This document shows positions 52,901 to 59,421 of a DNA stretch of 64,000 bases, piece by piece. The stretch's first letter is position 1. The number at the start of each line of letters is the position of its first letter. This stretch comes from Novilysobacter_A longmucuonensis (lineage in GTDB: Bacteria; Pseudomonadota; Gammaproteobacteria; Xanthomonadales; Xanthomonadaceae). The translations under genes were made by a program, and so were the position numbers. The notes under the pieces are model-generated. The model saw only the letters and a list, made by a program, of their open reading frames with translations, was not told where the DNA came from and searched no databases. The stretch spans positions 96,900 through 160,899 of the forward strand of contig NZ_JBJMAW010000007.1 in NCBI RefSeq assembly GCF_046600735.1, given 5' to 3'.

Positions 52901-53178
52901 GTGAGCTGATCGGCGACGATGCCATCGCGCTGGATGACAACTTCTTCGATGCCGGCGGGCACTCGCTGCTGGCGCTGACCATGATGGGCCGGATCGAGAA
53001 AAAGACCGGGGTCCGGCTGACGATCCTCAAGATCGCCAGCAGCTCGTTACGTGGGCTGGCCGATGAACTCGGCGATGGCCGCGGTCCGCGGTCGGACGCC
53101 GATCCGCGGCTGGGGGCGCGGCTGACCAAATGGGTCCGCACCGCGTTGACGCCGGGGCGCGGTGCGGTTTCGTCCTGA
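49951..53178 (+). CDS. NRPS: C-A-PCP, terminal module without release domain
   Basis: A 1075-residue synthetase. C domain ~8-450 has the active-site motif HHIVVDH (148-154), with His in place of the usual glycine after the aspartate. The A domain spans ~470-955 with YTSGSTGRPKG, FDISVLELF, MYGPTETTIW, YRTGDRGVWRDG, VKIRGHRIELGEIE and NGKIDR; the early A1 motif is eroded (VCAGRLAARA). The binding-pocket residues read D-I-L-Q-V-G-M-I-W-K, glycine-like. The carrier domain at ~970-1040 has Ser1005 in GGHSL. The protein ends with ~35 residues of basic tail and no thioesterase or reductase. The ATG at 49951 is seven bases after the PKS stop; an alternative upstream start overlaps the PKS. Confidence 0.94.
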   Translation: MNPHKDLCPISELYEFPASFGQEQLWYLHELDPDSTAYNIALAFELRGELDEASLQRAFDTLIQRHDALRTGFVVVDEQLRQRVSSTVPFTLETVDLQACDEAGRSQRLAELKHACARHQFDLSQCSLLSVRLARLEAQRHVLLLCIHHIVVDHISVLQIGREIGELYAACKSAAPVEIDEERLQFPDYVVWQREQMSEEVIAQKLEYWNSVLGDQPHTLDLPTDRARPPVQTFAGDELSVCLPRELSAALRRHAQREKQSLFVAVLSALNVVLHKYSGQRDLIVGCPMANRPTEEMHEVLGLFMNVLPVPVGVDPDQRFDQLAEHVRRQVTRTQALQDTPFEKIVRGGEITRSASHNPLVQVWFTFQDAPLELALPGLEVVSEPLHNGGAKLDLSIWFWDDGGCVRGLIEYNTDLYDASTVQRFSEHLSQVLRQVTEDPQVRVADISLLTERERQAARRADTQQSGTLSSMHEAFFARAAAQPEAVVLTTAAGDVCAGRLAARADTMGWELQRRGVSPGDVVAVCLERDETLLAALLGVLRCGAAYLPLDPSLPAERLEYMLQDSGVRTAIASSATLGPLPASTVDILDADALAQGASQDFVPHVPGAEDAAYLMYTSGSTGRPKGVWIVHGAVGNFLSAMQQKPGIGPDDVVLALTTCAFDISVLELFVPLAVGARVRLADRATVEDGVALQQIIDTGGVTVMQATPSTWRLLRASGWDGKAGLKALVGGEALPPELAQWLLPRVGELWNMYGPTETTIWSSCARIDHRNSAACPIGQPIWNTSIHVVDQNLQLLPAGLTGELVIGGRGVSPGYHNRSDLTAQRFVRLPETGETVYRTGDRGVWRDGQLQHLGRSDDQVKIRGHRIELGEIETVLAGVPDVDVVAARVWCIDDADHRLVAYFSSRSGAPVAADRLREHARGFLPNYMLPQHFVQLAAIPLLPNGKIDRKVLPAPLGETSEAAVAVAETDLTPQQRLVLGVCRELIGDDAIALDDNFFDAGGHSLLALTMMGRIEKKTGVRLTILKIASSSLRGLADELGDGRGPRSDADPRLGARLTKWVRTALTPGRGAVSS

Positions 53179-53381
53179 GTCCCGCGGCAACTGGAAAGCC
53201 GGCCTCGGTCCCGCCGCGGCACAGCGCCCTGCAGGAGCGTCACGTGCCTTTGCGGCGCCTGCCCTTGTTAGGCATGCCCCTAGGAGCCAGGGGCGCGACC
53301 AAGAACAGGGGCCTTCTCCCGCTTTGGCCCGGGTTCGCGAAGGGGGCAGAGAAAACGTGCGCGCCCTAGAAGCAGGGCCAC

Positions 53382-53407
53382 AAAAAAGGCCGCATCGCTG
53401 CGGCCTT
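53382..53407 (-). terminator. Rho-independent terminator of rpmJ
   Basis: AAGGCCGC and GCGGCCTT form an 8-bp stem with a six-base loop. On the minus strand it is followed by a run of six T, 52 bases after the rpmJ stop. It also sits between the converging NRPS locus and rpmJ. Confidence 0.85.
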
Positions 53408-53459
53408 CATTGATGCATCGAGCCCGCCGCAATCAGCGCGTCCGGGTTTTTTGCGCAGA

Positions 53460-53585
53460 TCAGCGCTGACGCGCCTTGAAGCGCGGGTTCGACTTGCAAA
53501 TCACGAAGACCTTGCCGCGGCGGCGGACGACTTTGCAGTCGCGGTGACGGTTCTTCGCCGACTTCAGGGAGGACAGGACCTTCAT
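53460..53585 (-). CDS. rpmJ: 50S ribosomal protein L36, type B (zinc-independent)
   Basis: A 41-residue ribosomal protein, MKVLSSLKSAKNRHRDCK and so on to NPRFKARQR, highly basic. It matches the YkgO/type B form: only two cysteines (Cys17 and Cys30) are present instead of the C-C-C-H zinc site of the standard L36. In E. coli the zinc-free form is the Zur-controlled spare, but in Xanthomonadaceae, as far as I recall, this form is the usual one. The gene is divergent from cmk and has a good terminator downstream. Confidence 0.95.
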   Translation of the reverse strand: MKVLSSLKSAKNRHRDCKVVRRRGKVFVICKSNPRFKARQR

Positions 53586-53618
53586 GACAGACCTCGGCAA
53601 CGGGATAGAGAAAGCTAG

Positions 53619-53635
53619 CCCGCAATTCTAGCGGG
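53619..53635 (-). promoter_or_regulatory. rpmJ promoter -10 within a palindrome
   Basis: On the minus strand TAGAAT (53625-53630) lies 39 bases before the rpmJ ATG and is framed by CCCGC and GCGGG, making a 5-bp inverted repeat around the -10. The palindrome could be an operator; no Zur consensus is evident. Confidence 0.4.
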
Positions 53636-53701
53636 TACTTGCAAGTCCGATCAAGTACTGGCCTGGAGGGCGCTCCCCAGGCCCTCGGCAGCGCGGGCCG
53701 G

Positions 53702-53707
53702 CATAAT
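53702..53707 (+). promoter_or_regulatory. -10 element of a likely leaderless cmk transcript
   Basis: CATAAT ends seven bases before the ATG at 53715, the same spacing class as the TAGAAT elements at uup and before nfuA. It overlaps an earlier in-frame ATG at 53706, which argues that the later ATG is the real start. Confidence 0.5.
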
Positions 53708-53714
53708 GCGCGAC

Positions 53715-54401
53715 ATGAACGATACCGACCTGAAAGTTGCGATCCCGGTGCTGACGATCGATGGGCCCTCCGGCTCCGGCAAGGGCACCATCAGCCGCCT
53801 GGTGGCCTCGCGTCTGGGCTGGCACTACCTCGACTCGGGCGCCCTGTATCGCGCCGTGGGGGTGTCCGCCGGATGGGCCGACATCGACCTGGCCGACCCG
53901 GCGGCCCTGGTGCGCTGTGCCTTCGACACCGAGGTGGGCTTCCGCGACGACCCCGGCGGCGAGCTGCGGGTGCTGATCAATGGCCTGGATGCGACCGATG
54001 AGCTGCGTACCGAAACTGCCGGCGCGGCCGCTTCGGCGATTGCCGCGATCCCGGAGGTCCGCTCGGCGCTGAAGGAGCGCCAGCGCGTGTTCCGGCGCGC
54101 GCCGGGGCTGGTCGCGGACGGGCGCGACATGGGCACGGTCATCTTTCCCGATGCCCCATTCAAGGTATTCCTGACCGCCAGTGCCGAGGAGCGGGCCGAA
54201 AGGCGCTATAAGCAGTTGAGTGACAAGGGAGTTTCCGTTACATTGGCCGGTCTGCTGCGGGAGATTCTGGCCCGTGACGCCCGCGATGCCCAGCGCGCGG
54301 TGGCGCCGCTGCGGCCGGCCGAGGACGCCGTGCGCATCGACACCACCGGCCTTGGAATCGATGCGGTGGTCGAGCGCGTGCTGGCCCGGGTCACCGCCTA
54401 G
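53715..54401 (+). CDS. cmk: Cytidylate kinase
   Basis: A 228-residue nucleoside monophosphate kinase that phosphorylates CMP and dCMP using ATP. The P-loop is IDGPSGSGKGTISRLVA, followed by YLDSGALYRAVG, a CMP-binding insert, VADGRDMGTVIFPDAPFKVFLTASAEERAERRYKQL, and the C-terminal DAVRIDTTGLGIDAVVERVL. All match the bacterial Cmk family and length. An in-frame ATG three codons earlier overlaps a -10-like hexamer, so I use MNDTDLK. cmk followed by rpsA is a conserved pair in proteobacteria. Confidence 0.96.
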   Translation: MNDTDLKVAIPVLTIDGPSGSGKGTISRLVASRLGWHYLDSGALYRAVGVSAGWADIDLADPAALVRCAFDTEVGFRDDPGGELRVLINGLDATDELRTETAGAAASAIAAIPEVRSALKERQRVFRRAPGLVADGRDMGTVIFPDAPFKVFLTASAEERAERRYKQLSDKGVSVTLAGLLREILARDARDAQRAVAPLRPAEDAVRIDTTGLGIDAVVERVLARVTA

Positions 54402-54688
54402 TCGCCCGGTGCAGCAACGAGGTTGCGGTTGGATCTCGACCGCGACCGCGCCGGCCCAGCGCCCGGAATGTTCAGTAGCAGCCAGTAGCAGAAGTAGATA
54501 GCAGAAGCAGTACCGCAACAGGCAACAGAACCAATCCCGTCGCAATCCCGCGGCGGATCAGCCAACGACACATGGTGCAGTTCCATCGCACCACATAACG
54601 GGTGGGTCGACCACGTGCTGCTTGCGTTGCCTCTCTGGGGAACGATGCCAGCCGGTGCGGCCCGTGTGTTCAACCGGATATTTTTCCA

Positions 54689-56380
54689 ATGACCGAATCA
54701 TTTGCCGAACTGTTCGAACAGAGCCAGTCCTTCCTGGCCAAGCTGAAACCGGGTGCCATCGTGGTCGGCACCGTCGTCGAGGTCCGTGGCGACGTGGTGG
54801 TGATCAACGCCGGCCTGAAGTCCGAAGGCATCGTGCCGATCGAACAGTTCCGTAACGACGCCGGCGAGATCGACGTGGCCGAAGGCGACCAGGTCAAGGT
54901 CGCGCTCGACTCGATCGAGAATGGCTTTGGCGAGACCGTGCTGTCGCGCGAGAAGGCCAAGCGCGCCATGGTGTGGGACGAGCTCGAAGAGGCGCTCGAG
55001 AACAACGAGACCATCACCGGCCGCATCAGCGGCAAGGTCAAGGGTGGTTTCACCGTCGACATCAAGGACGTCCGCGGCTTCCTGCCCGGTTCGCTGGTGG
55101 ACGTGCGCCCGGTACGCGACTCGACCTACCTGGAAGGCAAGGAGCTCGAGTTCAAGCTGATCAAGCTGGACCGCAAGCGCAACAACATCGTCGTCTCCCG
55201 CCGCGCGGTGGTCGAGAGCGAGCACTCCGAGGAGCGCGAGCAGCTCATGGAGAAGCTGGTCGAGGGCGCGATCCTCAAGGGCGTGGTCAAGAACCTCACC
55301 GATTACGGCGCGTTCGTGGACCTGGGCGGCATCGACGGCCTGCTGCATATCACCGACATGGCGTGGAAGCGGGTGCGTCACCCGTCCGAGGTCGTGGAAG
55401 TCGGCGCCGAGCTCGACGTCCGCGTGCTCAAGTACGACCGCGAGCGCAATCGCGTCAGCCTCGGTCTCAAGCAGCTGGGCGAGGATCCGTGGGACAACAT
55501 CGCGCGCCGTTACCCGTCCGACACCCGCGTGTTCGGCAAGGTCTCCAACGTCACCGATTACGGCGCGTTCGTGGAGATCGAGCCGGGCGTGGAAGGCCTG
55601 GTGCACGTCTCCGAGATGGACTGGACCAACAAGAACGTCAATCCGTCCAAGATCGTGCAGGTCGGTGACGACGTGCAGGTCATGGTGCTGGACGTCGACG
55701 AGGAGCGCCGCCGCATCTCGCTGGGCATGAAGCAGGTGACCAGCAATCCGTGGGAAACCTTCGCCGTGTTGCACAAGAAGGGCGACAAGGTCGACGGCCA
55801 GATCAAGTCGATCACCGACTTCGGCATCTTCATCGGCCTGGACGGCGGTATCGACGGACTGGTGCACCTGTCGGACATCAGCTGGAACACCACCGGCGAA
55901 GACATCGTGCGCAACTACAAGAAGGGCGACACGCTGGAAGCGGTGGTGCTGGCGGTCGATCCGGAGCGTGAGCGCATCAGCCTGGGCGTCAAGCAGATGG
56001 AGCAGGACCCGTTCGGCCAGTACATGGCGTCCAACAGCCGCGGTTCGATCGTCACCGGCAAGGTCAAGGAAGTCGACGCCAAGGGTGCGACGATCGAACT
56101 GGCCGACGGCATCGAAGGCTATGTCGCCGCGCGCGACATCTCCAAGGAGCGCGTCGAGGATGCCAGCAAGGTGCTGAAGGTCGGCGACGACGTCGAAGCC
56201 CGCTTCATCGGCATGGACCGCAAGGGTCGCACCATGCAGCTGTCGATCAAGGCCAAGGACGAGGCCGAGATGCAGGAGGCGGTGTCGGACTACAACCGCT
56301 CGACCTCGGCCGAGGCCGCCAGCGGCACCACCAAGCTCGGTGCATTGCTGCGCGAGCAGTTGGGCAACAAGCCCGAGTAA
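54689..56380 (+). CDS. rpsA: 30S ribosomal protein S1
   Basis: A 563-residue protein with six S1 RNA-binding repeats, visible as recurring units such as GVVKNLTDYGAFVDLGGIDGLLHITDMAW, GKVSNVTDYGAFVEIEPGVEGLVHVSEMDW and GQIKSITDFGIFIGLDGGIDGLVHLSDISW. S1 brings structured and weak-Shine-Dalgarno mRNAs to the ribosome. The start is MTESFAELFEQS at 54689. No good ribosome site precedes it, as in E. coli rpsA, whose leader is used for autogenous control. The 287-base spacer after cmk contains A/G-rich repeats of AGCAG type near 54475-54530 and probably the leader and promoters. Confidence 0.97.
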   Translation: MTESFAELFEQSQSFLAKLKPGAIVVGTVVEVRGDVVVINAGLKSEGIVPIEQFRNDAGEIDVAEGDQVKVALDSIENGFGETVLSREKAKRAMVWDELEEALENNETITGRISGKVKGGFTVDIKDVRGFLPGSLVDVRPVRDSTYLEGKELEFKLIKLDRKRNNIVVSRRAVVESEHSEEREQLMEKLVEGAILKGVVKNLTDYGAFVDLGGIDGLLHITDMAWKRVRHPSEVVEVGAELDVRVLKYDRERNRVSLGLKQLGEDPWDNIARRYPSDTRVFGKVSNVTDYGAFVEIEPGVEGLVHVSEMDWTNKNVNPSKIVQVGDDVQVMVLDVDEERRRISLGMKQVTSNPWETFAVLHKKGDKVDGQIKSITDFGIFIGLDGGIDGLVHLSDISWNTTGEDIVRNYKKGDTLEAVVLAVDPERERISLGVKQMEQDPFGQYMASNSRGSIVTGKVKEVDAKGATIELADGIEGYVAARDISKERVEDASKVLKVGDDVEARFIGMDRKGRTMQLSIKAKDEAEMQEAVSDYNRSTSAEAASGTTKLGALLREQLGNKPE

Positions 56381-56409
56381 GTTGCACAGCTGCCTCCAGG
56401 TGTCATGGA

Positions 56410-56459
56410 GACGGCCCGGCTTCGGCCGGGTCGTCTTCCGTCAGGGCTCCTGGTTTTTT
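56410..56459 (+). terminator. Terminator-like hairpin after rpsA
   Basis: GACGGCCCGGC, a TTCG tetraloop and GCCGGGTCGTC form an 11-bp stem with one wobble, 30 bases after the rpsA stop. A run of six T follows 18 bases later. It may attenuate rather than fully block reading into ihfB. Confidence 0.7.
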
Positions 56460-56533
56460 CGTGCATCCCCGGATGCCGTTGCAGTGCTGCCGTACCGACG
56501 TCGCAACACCCTTCGCGAGTGCGCTGATCGCTC

Positions 56534-56836
56534 ATGACCAAGTCCGAACTGATCGAGATCCTGTCGCAGCGTCAGGCCCACCTGAAGGGCGAAGACGTGG
56601 ATCTGGCGGTGAAGTCGCTGCTCGAGATGATGGGCGGCTCGCTGTCCTCCGGTGACCGCATCGAGATCCGCGGCTTCGGCAGTTTTTCGCTGCATTACCG
56701 GCCACCGCGGCTGGGGCGCAACCCCAAGACCGGCGAGTCGGTCGCGTTGCAGGGCAAGTTCGTCCCGCATTTCAAGCCCGGCAAGGAGTTGCGTGAGCGG
56801 GTCAGCGGCGTGCTGCCGCGCGACGACGACAGTTGA
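56534..56836 (+). CDS. ihfB: Integration host factor subunit beta
   Basis: A 100-residue HU/IHF-fold DNA-bending protein. MTKSELIEILSQRQAHLKGEDVDLAVKSLLEMM and the family signature GFGSFSLHYRPPRLGRNPKTGE with the DNA-intercalating proline of the arm (RNPKTG) identify the beta subunit, as does its place right after rpsA, conserved across gammaproteobacteria. It pairs with IhfA to bend DNA in replication, recombination and transcription. A hairpin separates it from rpsA. Confidence 0.97.
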   Translation: MTKSELIEILSQRQAHLKGEDVDLAVKSLLEMMGGSLSSGDRIEIRGFGSFSLHYRPPRLGRNPKTGESVALQGKFVPHFKPGKELRERVSGVLPRDDDS

Positions 56837-56952
56837 GCGCGTACGTCGCTGGCGACCGTCGGGCTCGACGGCACCTCGTGGTCGGCCATCATGATCGATG
56901 GGCCGTGGTCGACTAAGCTAGTGCCGACAATGGAAGGACATCCGAGGCCGCC

Positions 56953-57222
56953 ATGCGTTTGATCCGTTTCCTGATTGCCATCGCCTGCCTCGCGGCCGGC
57001 GTGATAGTGGGCGCGCTCAACCGCGGCCTGATCCATATCGACCTGGGTGTGGTGATCCTGTCGACCAACCTGGGCGTGGCGCTGATCGTCTCGCTGCTGC
57101 TCGGGGTTCTGCTCGGCGGCCTGGCCATCGCCGCGAGTGTGGTGTTGCCGCTGCGGCGGCGCCTGGCCCGGGCCGAACGCCAACCTACTAAGGTGCCGCC
57201 GGCGACGCCGCCCGAGACCTGA
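56953..57222 (+). CDS. lapA: LPS assembly protein LapA domain protein
   Basis: An 89-residue inner-membrane protein with two hydrophobic helices at about residues 3-20 and 36-62 (VVILSTNLGVALIVSLLLGVLLGGLAIAASV) and a short basic cytoplasmic tail. It matches the LapA (DUF1049/YciS) family, which works with LapB in regulating LpxC turnover and LPS assembly. lapB begins four bases after its stop, so they are one operon. Confidence 0.93.
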   Translation: MRLIRFLIAIACLAAGVIVGALNRGLIHIDLGVVILSTNLGVALIVSLLLGVLLGGLAIAASVVLPLRRRLARAERQPTKVPPATPPET

Positions 57223-57225
57223 TCG

Positions 57226-58401
57226 ATGACGTTCATCAGCGAGTGGTTCTGGTTTTTCCTGCTCTTGCCGATCGCTGCGATCAGCGGATGGGTGATCGGC
57301 CGCCGCGGGGGCGAGCGCCACAGCGACAGCCAGGTCAGCCGCCTGTCGACCACCTATTTCCGTGGCCTCAACTACCTGTTGAACGAGCAGCCCGACAAGG
57401 CGATCGAGCTGTTCCTGCACATCGCGGAACTGGACAAGGACACCTTCGAGACCCAGGTCGCGCTCGGCCATCTGTTCCGCCGTCGCGGCGAGGTCGACCG
57501 CGCGATCCGGTTGCACCAGGCGCTGGTGCAACGCCCGGGGCTGAGCGACCAGCAGAAGGTGCAGGCGTTGCTGGCCCTGGGCGAGGACTACATGCGCTCG
57601 GGCCTGCTCGATCGCGCCGAAACGGTGTTCAGCGATCTGGTCGCGCTCGACATGGCGCCGCTGGCATTGCGCCACCTGATCGGCATCTACCAGTCCGAGC
57701 GCGACTGGGACAAGGCGATCGAGAATGCGCAGCGCTACGAGGCCGCGACGGGCGATCCGATGGGCAAGCTGATCGCGCAGTTCGAATGCGAGCTGGCCGA
57801 CCGCCATCGCGCGACCGGTGACGTGGCGGCGGCACGCGCCGCGGTGGCGCGTGCCTACGAGGCGGACACCAATTCGGTGCGTGCCGGCATGCTCGAGGGC
57901 CGGATCGAGGTGGAGGCCGGCAACGACGGCGCTGCGATCCGCTCGTTCGAACGGGTCGCGCGCAGCGATCCGGACTATTTGCCGGAAGTGCTGCCGGCGC
58001 TGCTGTCGAGTTACGAGCGCGCTGGCGACGGCCCGGGCGCGCGCGCATTCCTCGCCGAGATGTGCGAGCACTATCGGGGGATCGCCCCGGTGCTGGCGCT
58101 GACCCGGATGGTCGAGCATGACGACGGCGTGCCGGCGGCGCGCGCGTATCTGGCGCAGCAACTGAAGGATCGTCCATCGGTGCGCGGCGAGGCCGCCCTG
58201 ATCGACCTGACGCTCGCCGAGGGCGCGGACCCGCTGGCGACCTTGCATGACCTCAAGCACATCACCGACCAGTTGCTGGTCCGCAATCCGAGCTACCGCT
58301 GCAACCGATGCGGTTTCGGTGCACGCAGCCATCACTGGCAGTGCCCCAGTTGCAAGGAGTGGGGGACGGTCAAGCCGCTGCTGAACTACGCGGTGGTCTG
58401 A
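57226..58401 (+). CDS. lapB: Lipopolysaccharide assembly protein LapB (YciM)
   Basis: A 391-residue protein with an N-terminal membrane helix (WFWFFLLLPIAAISGWVIG), about six TPR units (for example FRGLNYLLNEQPDKAIELFLHIAELDKDTFETQVALG) and a C-terminal rubredoxin-like zinc or iron site, CNRCGF...CPSCKEW. LapB recruits the protease FtsH to degrade LpxC, balancing LPS with phospholipid. Length and all three parts match E. coli LapB. It is co-transcribed with lapA and followed after six bases by the glycosyl-phosphate transferase gene. Confidence 0.96.
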   Translation: MTFISEWFWFFLLLPIAAISGWVIGRRGGERHSDSQVSRLSTTYFRGLNYLLNEQPDKAIELFLHIAELDKDTFETQVALGHLFRRRGEVDRAIRLHQALVQRPGLSDQQKVQALLALGEDYMRSGLLDRAETVFSDLVALDMAPLALRHLIGIYQSERDWDKAIENAQRYEAATGDPMGKLIAQFECELADRHRATGDVAAARAAVARAYEADTNSVRAGMLEGRIEVEAGNDGAAIRSFERVARSDPDYLPEVLPALLSSYERAGDGPGARAFLAEMCEHYRGIAPVLALTRMVEHDDGVPAARAYLAQQLKDRPSVRGEAALIDLTLAEGADPLATLHDLKHITDQLLVRNPSYRCNRCGFGARSHHWQCPSCKEWGTVKPLLNYAVV

Positions 58402-58407
58402 GCGGCG

Positions 58408-59421
58408 ATGGTGACGTGGCTGGCGTTGTTCTTCGCGATGAGCGTCGTGGGCACCTGGCTCGCGCGCCGCTATGCGCTGCAGCGGCGTCTGCTCGACCAG
58501 CCGGGCGAGCGCCGCAGCCATACAGTCGCTACCCCGCGCGGCGGCGGCATCGCGATCGCGGCTTCGGTGTTGGTGGCTGCGGTCGCGCTGGCCGCCCGGT
58601 TTCCCGGCCAGCGGCTGCTGCTGGGCGCGTTCGCGGTCGGCCTGGCGCTGGTCGCGACGATCGGCTGGCTGGACGACCATCGGCCGCTGTCGCCGTGGTG
58701 GCGCCTGCTGGCGCATGTCGCGGCAGCGGGGATCTTCGCCGCGGCGCTGGTCGTCTCCGGCGCCGGAATCGGAACGGGCGTGTTCGCCTTGGCGGCGATC
58801 GTGATCCTGACCAACGTGTGGAACTTCATGGACGGCATCGACGGACTCGCCACCAGCCAGGCCGCGATAGTGGCATCCAGCCTGGCCTTCGTGGCGGACG
58901 GGATCTGGGCTGCGGTGGGCTGGGCCCTGGTTGCTGCTTGCGCCGGTTTCCTTCCATTCAACTTTCCGCGGGCCAGGATTTTTCTCGGCGATGTCGGCAG
59001 CGGCGCGCTCGGGTTCGTCGTGGCGGCGCTGCTCAGCGTCGCCTGGTTCACGGTGCAGGCGACGACCCAGGCCCCGGTCAGTGCGGCGTCCCTGCTATTG
59101 TTGCTGCCGCTCGCCCCGTTCCTGATCGATGCCGGGCTGACTCTGCTGCGGCGGGTGGCGCGCGGCGAGCGGTGGTGGATGCCGCATACCCAGCACGCCT
59201 ATCAGGTCTGGGCGAGGCGCAAGGGTCACTGTATTGTCACGGTGGCCTATGGCATCACAAGCGCTGCGGCCATCCCGCTGGCGATCTGGGCGTGGGGCGG
59301 CAGCATGGTCCACGTGTCCATCGCGCTGGCGGCGTGGTATACCGCCGGCGCCTTGTTGTGGCGCTGGCTTCAACACGGCTCAACGGACGGAACTGAACAG
59401 GTGCAGAGGGCAAAGGAATGA
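58408..59421 (+). CDS. Polyprenyl-phosphate glycosyl-1-phosphate transferase (WecA/WbpL-like, GT4/MraY family)
   Basis: A 337-residue polytopic membrane enzyme with about ten helices. Catalytic signatures of the family are GWLDDHRPL, NVWNFMDGIDGLA and IFLGDVGSGALGF. Such enzymes start O-antigen or related glycan synthesis by moving a sugar 1-phosphate from a UDP-sugar to undecaprenyl phosphate. Next to a CapD/WbpM-like dehydratase it most resembles WbpL, which uses UDP-FucNAc-type sugars, but the substrate is inferred only. It lies six bases after lapB, and its stop overlaps the next ATG. Confidence 0.9.
   Translation: MVTWLALFFAMSVVGTWLARRYALQRRLLDQPGERRSHTVATPRGGGIAIAASVLVAAVALAARFPGQRLLLGAFAVGLALVATIGWLDDHRPLSPWWRLLAHVAAAGIFAAALVVSGAGIGTGVFALAAIVILTNVWNFMDGIDGLATSQAAIVASSLAFVADGIWAAVGWALVAACAGFLPFNFPRARIFLGDVGSGALGFVVAALLSVAWFTVQATTQAPVSAASLLLLLPLAPFLIDAGLTLLRRVARGERWWMPHTQHAYQVWARRKGHCIVTVAYGITSAAAIPLAIWAWGGSMVHVSIALAAWYTAGALLWRWLQHGSTDGTEQVQRAKE

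Noticed and set aside
53179..53381. A thioesterase or other small gene between the last NRPS and rpmJ
   Set aside because: All frames are short and lack motifs such as GxSxG in context; only weak hairpins are present.
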